The notes under the pieces were generated by a model. The model was given only the letters and a program-made list of their open reading frames with translations, searched no databases and was not told where the DNA came from. From contig CM064867.1 of NCBI GenBank assembly GCA_032719365.1, positions 42,247,651 to 42,311,650 on the forward strand: DNA of 64,000 nucleotides, written 5' to 3'. This DNA comes from Prinsepia uniflora (lineage: Eukaryota > Streptophyta > Magnoliopsida > Rosales > Rosaceae). Below are positions 52,102 to 62,257 of this stretch, piece after piece. The translations under genes were made by a program, and so were the position numbers. Each line of letters starts with the position of its first letter. The first letter of the stretch is position 1.

Positions 52102-53240
52102 CGCATGATCCCCACTCCTAATTGGGAACTAACCACTAGGAGACTCAGCAAGAACAGAGGAACATACTGCCCATATCACAAGTATAAAGGTCGTACATCG
52201 ACCAATGCCTAACATTCAAGGACTTGGTCGAAGCCTTGGTTCGGGACGAAAAATCAACCAGTTTTTCCAAGATGTGGCACCTCTAATTTTCAATCCACAT
52301 ATCAACGCGATATTATGGGGTCTGCCATCTCATTCCCTCTAGTCTTGAACCGAGCCAAGAAGAACTTCCTCTGTGCCTCCCAACATAATCAATAACTCTT
52401 CAACATTAAGGATGAATGAGCCAAGAAGACAAACAAGGATTGCTGGGAGACCATCACATTCTCAGAGAAGGAAGAAAGGGGAGTCAGCTACCCACACGAC
52501 AACCCAATTGTCATTCGTGCAGAAAGCTCACTCTTTGATGTTAGAAATGTTATGGTCGATACTAGCAGCTCCGTCGATGTCATATTCATGGAGACATATA
52601 AGTAGCTAGGCATCCCAGGGTCTAACCTCGATCGATCCCTTACACCACTCTTCGACTTCACTAGGGAATTAATCGTGCCACTCGACACTGTCGCTCTTCC
52701 ACTCTCCATAAGGTCGATTCCGAGACAAGTAACAATACTCACGCCTTTCCTAGCGGTGGACTGTCCGAGTGTCTATAACGTCATCCTAGGAAGAGGAGTA
52801 ATCAACCAGCTCAAGGTAGTAGTATCTGCTCATCTACTTTTAGTCAAATTCCTCACCCTCATAGGTATTGGCCAACTTTAAGGGGACCAAATGGTAGCAA
52901 GAACACACAATCCAGTAGTACCCATCACTCCAACAACGAAAACAATGATCGTCAATAAGTTAACTTTTGAGGCCAACCCCATCGACCTTCAGGTCGCACA
53001 AAAATTACAAGAAGGATTGATTGAGGACCCTAGTAACTACTTGGCCACACCACACCCACAACCTAGAGAGGAAGTCAAAGAGATCGTGTTCTCCCAAAAC
53101 TTCACCAACTGAAAGGTAAAAATTGGAACCATCGTTTCACCAAGCATGAGATCTGAACTAATCATGTTTTTACAAGATAACTTTGAAGTCATTTCCAACG
53201 GCCCAAATACCAGACTCACTGGGTCACAAACTTAGAGCCC
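52102..53240 (+). pseudogene. Tat-type gag end and protease-like segment
   Basis: Continues the gag cut at 43785. A CPYHKYKG stretch at 52168 resembles the zinc-knuckle-like CXXH motif of Tat gag, followed (one frame over) by CLTFKDLVEALVRD. The protease-like part has VDTSSSVDVIF around 52555-52587 and VYNVILGRGVINQL near 52770-52811, matching the D(T/N)xSS and ILGR motifs of Tat protease. It ends with an FLQDNFEVI segment (about 53166-53192) that normally leads into reverse transcriptase. Here the sequence stops resembling pol and runs to the right repeat. Stops and shifts are present. Confidence 0.75.
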
Positions 53241-53713
53241 AAATACCAAAGAAAATCCAAAGGCGCAAAACAACCACACAATTGGAACGGCAACATGGGC
53301 TAGGCCTACAAATCCTAGCAACCTTAGTAATGGGTTAAACATGGGATGACACTTGGGTACATCTTCACCATCCATCTGCATGCCACGTGCCAACTCCAAA
53401 ATATAAGTGCATTTATCTCATATCAAAACTATTCATCAAGGCCACCTCAATTACACATAAAAAAGGGTGCACATATCCCAATGGGGTAATGAATATTCAC
53501 TATTTACTATTACTTTATCAAACCACTTACAGTTACATCTTATGAACATGCTTACTGACTTGATCTTCAGAGAATCATAGGCCAACACCACACCAGTGCC
53601 AACCTTTAACCGATGACCCACTACTCTTCCTAGTCAACAAGTTCAAAGAAGGACACGTGACACTTGGTGATTGGATAATAAGTAATACTAAGTTGAAAAA
53701 TTTTGTTTGTGAA

Positions 53714-54663
53714 CACTAGTCATACCATTTCAAGGTGAATTATATTTACATGATGCTATATCACCCATACCAAAGTTCGGAAGAAAATAAATACAAAACT
53801 GCAAATCTTATCTTCTTCATGAGACCACTGCAAAGTAGGATCATACATGCCGAGCAGAAAGCTCAAACCCATCCCCCCTATAAAAGCTCAAATCAGGCCG
53901 TAAAACACAAAACCCACTGCAAAGGGGCAAGTGAGGGGTAGACAAAAGTAAGGGGAAATTAGAGGGCACACGAAGGTAAGGAAAAATTTATAAAGTACTT
54001 AGAGTGCAATATGTTAGAGCTTTATAATGGAAGCTTTGATCAAGGATTTTTGGCCTTAGGTGGTCACATGAGAAAAAGATACAGGGGAAAACCCTAATTT
54101 CATAAGATTTGGAAACTTCACATGGCTAATAGCATCCAAAGAGTTATATGAAAGATTGAATTCTGAAATTTCTTCCATACCACTATCCTTGCATACCCTA
54201 TCCAAAATTTTAAAAAATTTCGCATCCATATTGAATTCTTCAATCATGATTTTTCTTTCATCCCATAGAGAATAATTTTGTTAGAAAATTACTAAAGAGC
54301 TATATATACTATTTCATCGTATATAAAAAGCGGGAGAGTATGGTTTATCTAGAAAAAAAATGTAAACATTATACATCAATAAAATATATTATATTCAAAA
54401 GGAAGAAGGATAAGTTTGGAAGTTTGACTCAAAAAAAAAATTAGAAAATATTTTTATAAAAAAAGTGGAGTGGAGCAAGTAATTTTTGGTGTGCTAAAAT
54501 GAGTTATGTGCCATTTTTTCTAATAATTTTGTTATCAAGTTTATTTCAAAACTTTATTAATGGTTTTTAATAATATATTTAGTTTAATAACTTTTTATCC
54601 ACATGGAATCCAACTAATTTTTGGGAAATGTAATTTAGAGGATACCTAGATGATGTGTTTTGT
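53714..54663. other. unassigned AT-rich DNA
   Basis: A TATA-like CCTATAAAAG at 53876-53886 may be from another old repeat. A 63-codon minus frame at 54056-54247 (MIEEFNMDAKFFKILDR start) is unrecognised. Several A-runs. No target duplication or LTR edge is visible apart from 54664. Confidence 0.4.
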
Positions 54664-56563
54664 TGTAAGGCCCCAAAAATTTGGGCAATATAATTTAGAG
54701 GATTTTAAATGTAAATTGACAGTTTTACTCTTGAAGTCGAAAGTTGACTTTTGAATTGGAAACTTTTCTGCACATTTTTCAATGACCGTTATGAAGATCT
54801 CAAAATTTAGAATTTGTAAGTAGGTGGCTCTTTAAATTGGTGTTCTTACGGCTGAGTTATAGGTATAAAACTATTTTACTAGATGTTCGAGTATATGGGA
54901 AAATATCTTATTGATATGCATTCAGAAAGTGATGAGTCACCACTCTGATCTTGTGGGATGGTAACATGTATCACCGTTGGGTTTTCGATTATTGGTACTA
55001 CCGCAAAGTAGTCCTCTTCACTATTTAGTTTTTGCATTTGGAAGAATCGAACAACAAAGGAACAGACGGGGTCGAAAAAAAGGAAGAATCAGATAGAGGA
55101 ATTAGAGAGAAAACAAAGAGAATAGAAGAACAAAAAAGAAGAAAGGAACTAAACACAGACCCAAAAAACTTGAACACCCACAGTGTTACCTCAAATTTGA
55201 ACTTAAATTTTAGATGTTTAATCAATGTTGTCCTAATAAAAAATTCTAGACTTGTGCAAACAAAACACAGTTGGGAATCGAAGGAATGAGACACAACCTA
55301 TAGCTAGAATCAAGGTTGAAGTTCAACAAAAATTTAGAAGTTTGTGATCGTGAATTCAAGGTAAATTGTTGGGTTTTGTATTCGTATTTGTATTTCTGCA
55401 ATTCATTAGGCTAAACTTGATGTTTAAAATGTAAAATTTGGACAAAAAATGGAAGAATTGGAGTCAGGTATGAAAACTAGTTCAGGACTTGATTATAGTG
55501 ATTGTGTCGACCCTATTGGAGTTTGAAGGTGATCTCCCAAGTGCGTCAGCGAGTGGCAGCGCGTGGGGACATTGCTCTGATCGCTGTCAACATGAGTTTC
55601 AAGGTATTTGATGTTACAAACATTTTGGCACATGTTTTGAGTCAATTGGATATCGTCTCGAGGTGGTTTTGTATATCCGAAGTGTTTATATTTAGGTTTT
55701 ATAAACATTTCTTAGCTCGGGAAATAGGGAATTCGAATATTAGATTACTTCATGTATTTTTGACAGGCCAGACTACTTCATGGATTTTAGAGGGGCTGAG
55801 AGCTTGGGATTAAGCTGTTTGGATGGACTATGAGTGTACATTTATTTTATAAACTATGATGCATGATAATAAACACTTTTAGATGTTTTATCACATGATT
55901 TAAATTTCAATGGTCTGAATAAATGATTGTAGACACGAATTTTATACTATTGGCGAAACAATGTTTTGGGTTTAGACTCGATTTGAACATGTTTTGACTT
56001 GGATTTGGAGGCAAGGACTCGTTTTGAAGGACATAATTTGGATTTATAGAAACAGTTTTCTACTGTAGTCATCCTTATGAGATATAGTTCCTCCTGGACG
56101 TGAGTAAATCCTAAGGAGACTTGATCCCAGCAAGCTCACGACATGACATAGTATCACTAGGATGTAGATGGATCTCGGGAATAACAACCAGATATTGTCT
56201 GATCTCGTGGAAGTTAGTTGGATGTTGCAGGACTCCATGGAGATTCCGAGACCACTCAGATGATGCAGGACTCAATGCGGTTCCTAAGATTCTCTACGTG
56301 TAGCACATATTGTTCCCATGACTAATGCCATTATATTTGAAGATTGATTATATTTGATCACTGATGTTTGTGTCTAGGTTTTACAACATAATTTATTAAA
56401 CAGGAATTCCGTGGAAATGCCACAGGCTTTTGTTATATATTTTATGATTTTTCGAGTCCACTACTTATGATTTGATTTTATATCTGAATTCTAGTTGTTC
56501 AATTTTACTATATGCATGCACGTTTTAGAATTGGAGGGTAAATGATTGTTTTCCTAGGAAATG
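54664..56563 (+). mobile_element. old plus-strand Tekay-like LTR, cut by insertion
   Basis: Starts TGTAAGGCCCC at 54664 and follows the Tekay LTR at 15898 with many changes: the AGGTGGC block near 54823, the leader block 55608-55690, a decayed donor word (CTATGAGTG near 55829) and a GCATGCACG word at 56514. It is cut at 56563 by the minus-strand element. The last 330 bp should lie beyond that element, outside the window. Confidence 0.7.
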
Positions 56564-59340
56564 TGACAGGACCCGCCCCGATCCCACAGGGACCACAAGG
56601 GGACGTGCCCTGCTCCCGTCTGACACCCAAAATTCATACCAATTTTAACCTCAAAACATCAAATGCATAAATAACCAAATCAAAGTTATACATCAAATCC
56701 GAATTAAACAGATGTCAGACAAGGGATGAAATTCAAAATTACAAGTTGCGAGCACGACTCTAAAGTAAACCTGCGGGTACACCACCCAACAGGGCTTCAG
56801 GTACGCAAAAGCAGATTTATGCCTCAGCCTCAGGTTCCTCCTCTACCTCAGTATCACGACCTGGAGGGGTTACCAAAAACATTAAGGGTGAGTGGACCGA
56901 AACTCAAGTTTATAAAATCATTTGATAAGTAAAACATATAATTTACCCCTCCGTTTTCCAAACATGCATGCAATCGTATTTAAAACCATCAATCATCTAA
57001 TATGAACCATAAGGCATATAATAAAACCATAAGTATAATTTTAGTTGCTGCACTATACACTCCAATCCCGACATCCCTGATGTCTGATGTCCCTGACATC
57101 CAATAAGGTCACAATCACAAGGCTACGCGTGCCACTCGGGTCTCAATTTCCGAGTTCAATCCCCGAACCCCGTTCGGGTACAGCATCCCCGATGCTTAGC
57201 GTCATAGACGCTGGACGTTCTAGACGTCCGTGACCTCTCCGGGGTACCTCATCCGGAGGAGACAATATAATATGAAAGGATCTATACAGTGCAGTACTAA
57301 ATACATTTTATTGATATCCACATGCAAAGCATATATATGCATAGATAAAATCCGAACCAATCATTAAGTTTCATCAGACGGGTCTCAAGCCCAAATACCG
57401 TGAAACCTGCCATAACCATTTTTCCATATCATCAAAACCATTATTGTTTTTAGCATGTGAATAAGTATAATAAACCGGAAAACATTTATGCACGCAAGGG
57501 TTTAAGAAAATGGCCCACTCACAGTACAGTCCTGCTGAAAACCGAGCGTATACCCTCGATCTGGTACAATTATACAATCCCTGTCATATCCAAAGTATAC
57601 GTAAGGGTCAATACAAACCCCTAACATTTAACCATGAAACCCTAGACCGAAACCGGCCCGGGAAAGCCGCCCGAACGCGCTTCCCAATGCAATAAACCTC
57701 ATTTTGACCAACTTAATGATCTCCGATCGACCTGAAACCACCGCCATTGGATCCGGATCGTCGAAACCTAAAGAATGGTGGTGGTCCCACCAAAATTACT
57801 GTTCACACGCGCCCCCACTCGCCTGGTCAACCCTCTGGTCAACTGTGCTACAGTACTGCTGACGTCAGCATGACGTCGTCACTGACAGTGTCAAAGGACA
57901 CGTGTCAGCAGTCCATTGGTCTCTGGTCTGACAGTTTCTGACATGATGACGTCATCATGACGTCACTGCTGACGTCAGCATGATGACGTCATCAGCTACA
58001 GTAACCGGGTCAGAGAACAGGGTCACCGCAGACCCACGGCTCGACCCGATCACAGATCGTGATTCCGATCACCATTTTAGGTGGAAATTGTTCCTATGGA
58101 CTCGTCTCTACCTCTACAACGGTTCTTTGAAGTTTAAACTAGATTCTAGGTTGAAAAAGCTACCTCAAAATCGACGCGAAGGTTGGCTGCCGGTTCTGGT
58201 TATCTTCTCCGGCGAGCCGTCGAGTTTCCAGCCACGGTCCTGGGTTCAACCTGATCGCCTAGGTCCCCTGAGTGTGTCAAAACAACAAACAACAATTCCT
58301 AACGTCAAAAACGGACGCTTCGAAGTAGTGAAGGAAATCGGGCACTCACGGGTTTTTCGTCCTGTCGCCGCCGTGTCGCCGCCGTACGTCGTCCAGTTCA
58401 GTTCTGGGCCGTCCTGTCGTCACAGTGTACCCAACCGTACGTTGGTTCGAGTCCAAGTGTGAAGGTTGGATGGTTTGGGTGACTTGGGTTGTTCGGGTTT
58501 CTTCTCGGGTCTGAGGGAAAACCGGCCGTGCAGGGTGGTCGTGGAGTGGTAGTCGGCGCCTGAGGGTGGCTGTTAGCCGCCTGGTGTTGCCGTGAGTGTG
58601 AGGTTGAGAGGTGAGGTGCTGGAGTGTTTGTTCGAAGGGGTAGCCGTGCTCACGGTTTGAGAGTAGTGAAATGTGAGAGTGAAAAATCTGAGAGTTTTAA
58701 AACAGATGGCTGGATGGAATGAAGGGCTGAGATTCAATCTCAGCATAGGATCAATGGTGAGGATTGAAGGAAAATAAAATAATAAACTAACCTATTGGCC
58801 AACACAGATCCTTGTTTTAGGGAATGTAGGGGATGAGTGACACTTGTCACTCATCCAAGGGTCCAGATTGATTTGATTAAAGTAATCAGATCCCATTATA
58901 ATAATATTATTTTAATCCGGTTCTCGGTTGGTTCGGTTAAATGCGAAATACTTCCGTGACCATAACTTCCTCGTACGAAGTTCGATTTCGGCGTGCTGCC
59001 TGTCTACGGACTCAGGACGTCGAGACCTACCCAACGGTCCTTGAGTCATGTGAAAATTAGTTTCCAAGAGAAAAGTCAACATTTTCACCCTAACCGTCCA
59101 AATTACGGTAATGCCCCTAGACTTCCGATAGCCATAACTTTTTCCCTGATCGTCCGAAATGGACGTTCCACCTGGCTATGGACTCGTGACGTCCCGAACT
59201 ACGTCACGGTCATTGGTTAAAGTCCATTGGACCCACCAATCAAAAATTCAACAATTTGGCCATACAAATCACAAGGGTAAAAGCGTCAATTCATACATTA
59301 ATTTACAATATTAAAATCCTCGAATTTCCGGGGTGTTACA
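56564..59340 (-). repeat. 3' LTR of the minus-strand Tekay-like element
   Basis: TGACAGGACCC to GGTGTTACA, 2777 bp. Intron-like segment 56861-57522, the shortest here. Paired-word array (GATGTC/GACGTC) 57075-57230, TGACGTCA cluster 57860-57991, palindrome 58831-58856. A 160-codon frame at 57980-58462 is a chance frame. Confidence 0.9.
57860..57991. promoter_or_regulatory. cluster of five TGACGTCA palindromes
   Basis: Perfect TGACGTCA at 57860, 57947, 57958, 57970 and 57984, plus TGACGTCG at 57871. This is the core bound by plant TGA-type bZIP factors. Related LTRs have decayed or single copies at the same place (for example 50245-50272). Confidence 0.6.
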
Positions 59341-59374
59341 ACCTTCCCCCCTTAAGAAATTTCGTCCCGAAATT

Positions 59375-59670
59375 TCAAAGAAACAAGTAAGGAAATTGTT
59401 CTCGCATCTGAGCCTCAGGCTCCCAGGTGGCTTCTTCCACATTCTGGTTTCTCCAGAGAATCTTCACGAGAGGAATCGTCTTCCGTCGTAGTACCATGTC
59501 CTTCCGATCCAAGATCCGTACTGGTTGTTCTTCGAAGCTCAAATCCTCCCGTAGTTCAACAGGTTGTTCCCCAAGTACATGCGAAGCATCATGTACGTAC
59601 TTCCGCAGCATCGATATGTGGAAAACATCGTGAACTCTAGAATGTTCTGGAGGTAGCGCCAACCTGTAAG
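59375..59670 (-). pseudogene. int: integrase C-terminus and chromodomain-like tail
   Basis: Begins at the deletion junction with VAYRLALPPEHSR and ends IPLVKILW, WEPEAQMR, FPYLFL at a stop at 59375. No stop is present inside, unlike the copy at 22896. It is in a different frame from the upstream pol because of the deletion. Confidence 0.88.
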
Positions 59671-61728
59671 CAACCTTGGTAACTTAAAGACGAAGTCCAT
59701 GGTGATGTGATCCCACTTCCACTCGGGAATCGGAAGTGGCTGCATAGCCCCATACGGTCTCTGCCGTTCCGCCTTAACCTGCTGACAGGTTAAGCATTTG
59801 CTCACGAACTCAGCAATATTCTTCTTCATTCCTGGCCACCAATAATGGTTCCGGAGGGTACGGTACATCTTTGTACCTCCCGGATGCATAGCATAAGCCG
59901 AACTATGGGCCTCCTCAAGAATCTCGGCTCGTAACTCTGCCACCGCAGGTACACACAAACGGTCCAACTTCACAAGTGCTCCATCGTCCCGGATGGTAAA
60001 ATCCTGTCTCCCATCCGCATCGACCTCAATTCTGTAAATACAGAGTATCGGATCCTGAAGTTGTGCTTCGATGATTCGATCAATCAGCACTGGTCGTACA
60101 TGAAAGTTGGCCAACAAAGCTCCATGCTCATCCGTACCCAAAATAACTCCCGCCTTCTGGAGTTCCACCAGCAAAGGAAGGTACACCATCCCCAGGTGTG
60201 CAATAGATCCCGCTGACTTCCTGCTGAGTGTATCTGCCACCGCATTGGCCTTACCCGGATGGTACTCGATTGTACAGTCATAATCCTTTAGCAGCTCCAA
60301 CCATCTCCGTTGTCTCATGTTAAGCTCCTTTTGAGTGAATAGGTATTTAAGACTCTGGTGGTCGGTGTATATCCGGCACGTGGCACCGAATAGATAATGT
60401 CTCCAGATTTTTAGAGCATGAACCACCGTCGCCAAATCCAAATCATTAGTTGGGTAGTTCAACTCATGAGTCTTCAGCTGCTGGGATGCATAGGCGATAA
60501 CCTTGCCAGTCTGCATCAACACGCAACCCAGACCTTGCAGCGATGCATCACTGAAGACCACAAACTCTCCACTATCATCCGGCAATGCAAAGACAGGTGC
60601 AGTGGTCAATCGATCCTTCAACTCCTGAAAACTCCGGTTGCACTGCTCGTCCCAGATAAACTTTACTCCCTTCCGAGTCAAACGAGTCAATGGTGCAGCA
60701 ATTTTGGAGAAACCCTCCACGAATCTTCGGTAGTAACCTGCTAATCCGACAAAACTCCGCACCTCCGTTACTGTTGTCGGTCTAGCCCAGTTACTCACCG
60801 CTTCTGTTTTCTGGGGATCCACGCAAATCCCATCCGCCGATATCACGTGTCCCAGAAAACCAATACTGCTCAGCCAAAACTGACACTTGCTCAGCTTGGC
60901 ATACAACTGTTCTTGTCTCAGCTTCTCTAAGACCAAACGTAGATGTTCCTCATGTCCACGGGCACTCCTTGAGTATACCAAGATATCATCGATGAAAAAA
61001 ATCACGAATTTATCCAGGTAGGGTCGGAAGACCCGGTTCATCAGATCCATGAATGCTGCCGGAGCATTCGTCAAGCCGAACGGCATCACTAGGAACTCAT
61101 AGTGTCCGTAACGGGTCCGAAAAGCAATTTTCGGAATATCCTCCCTCGAAATCCTCAGTTGGTGATACCCAGACCGCAAATCAATTTTCGAGAAGCACTG
61201 TGCTCCCCGCAACTGGTCAAAAAGGTCATCGATCCTGGGTAGAGGATACTGATTCCTCAGTGTCACCTTGTTGAGTTGTCGATAGTCAATGCACAATCTG
61301 AGACTTCCCTCCTTCTTCTTTACGAACAACACTGGTGCTCCCCACGATGAAGTACTCGGTCGGACATATCCCAAATCCACCAACTCCTGCAATTGGGCCT
61401 TGAGTTCTCGTAACTCAGCCGGCGCCATCCGGTATGGTGCCTGGGATATAGGTCGGGTACCAGGGAGTAGTTCAATTGTAAACTCGATCTCCCGCGATGG
61501 TGGCAATCCAGGTAAGTCTTCCAGGAATACATCCGGAAACTCACATACCACCGGTATCTCGTCGATACCCGGAATGTCAACCTGCTCCGACATGACATGC
61601 TCCAGATAACCCTGGCATCCCTTCCGTAGAAGTTTGGTAGCAGTAAGTGAAGAAATCACTTCAGGAGGCGAACCATCACGTTCCCCCTGAAAGATAACCT
61701 CCGGCAAACCCGGGCTCCGCAGAATCAC
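59671..61728 (-). pseudogene. pol: protease end, reverse transcriptase, RNase H, integrase zinc domain
   Basis: One open frame of nearly 690 codons up to the deletion. RT has MPFGLTNAPAAF and the catalytic FIDD at residues 245-248. RNase H has FSDAS, YTDHQS and VADTLS, but the usual glutamate is aspartate (DLDLATV, residue 431). The integrase HHCC zinc finger is intact (HX6H near 608-615, CX2C near 645-648). The frame reaches MDFVFKLPR, holding the first catalytic aspartate, then joins the C-terminal segment at about 59675. The other two catalytic residues are lost. Confidence 0.92.
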
Positions 61729-62257
61729 TTTCTTGCTACAACAATCGATGAGCGATCCATGCTCCGATAGCTAATCCATCCCTAGGATTATATCGAAGTC
61801 GTGGATATCCAGAATAATTAAGTCTGCTGGTAAATCCACATCCTCAATTCTTACCGGGAACCTCCGAATCACCTGATTCACAAGGTACACGATGCCCATC
61901 GGGGTGCTAACACCCATTTCGTAATCTAAGGTTGATACCACACAATCAAGCATACCAGCACAACTCTTCGAAATAAAAGAATGTGTAGCCCCTGCATCCA
62001 TCAATACACGTACAAGAAGGTTTAAGATATGTAGTGTACCTGTAACCACGCCTGGGGCAGTCCTCACCTGCTGCTGGGTCATTGCAAACACTTGGGCCCT
62101 TGGCCCTCCATTCCGTCCGCGCCCGCGCGCGCCACGTCCAGCACCACAGTCACCCCCCTGACCGCAACCTCCATTAGTGTGGGAAGCCGTGCTCTGCACC
62201 ACACTAGAGCCCCCAGCGTCGTTGTTCTTTGGCAACTGCGGGCAATCACAGGCATAG
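61729..62257 (-). pseudogene. gag-pro: gag end and protease active site
   Basis: From the second half of a zinc knuckle (HYACDCPQ) through a Gly-Arg-rich linker to the protease motif DAGATHSF, catalytic codon 61996-61998. ILGMD is followed by a TAG at 61771-61773 where tryptophan is normal, a single G to A change. The frame then continues into pol in register. The N-terminal gag is beyond the inserted LTR. Confidence 0.88.

Larger units (their letters stand above)
39999..53713 (+). mobile_element. Tat/Retand-like gag-protease-only element, nested
   Basis: Short direct repeats of roughly 370-400 bp flank it: about 39999-41823 (minus a nested solo LTR) and about 53347-53713. After the left repeat a TTTAGCGCCCTTTCTGGGAA stretch (about 41828) resembles the primer region of Tat-type elements. 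The interior codes for a degenerate gag and a protease-like segment, then passes directly to the right repeat. Reverse transcriptase, RNase H and integrase are absent. This fits the class of small gag-bearing non-autonomous LTR elements (TR-GAG). Outer ends are approximate and no target duplication was found. Confidence 0.6.
56564..62257 (-). mobile_element. minus-strand Tekay-like element with integrase core deleted
   Basis: 3' LTR 56564-59340, polypurine tract as the complement of 59341-59357, then a chromodomain-like tail, pol, protease and the end of gag read right to left. The site flank is aaatg (56559-56563); the matching copy is out of the window. Gag is cut at 62257 inside its zinc knuckle by a family E LTR. 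The reading frame is nearly clean (one stop), so this copy is younger-looking than the one at 15898, but it lacks the integrase catalytic core. Confidence 0.88.

Noticed and set aside
54056..54247. 63-codon minus-strand ORF as a host exon
   Set aside because: No recognisable family, no splice signals I could defend, AT-rich repeat surroundings.
62101..62165. GC-rich stretch as a CpG island promoter
   Set aside because: It codes for the Gly-Arg-rich linker of gag on the minus strand.
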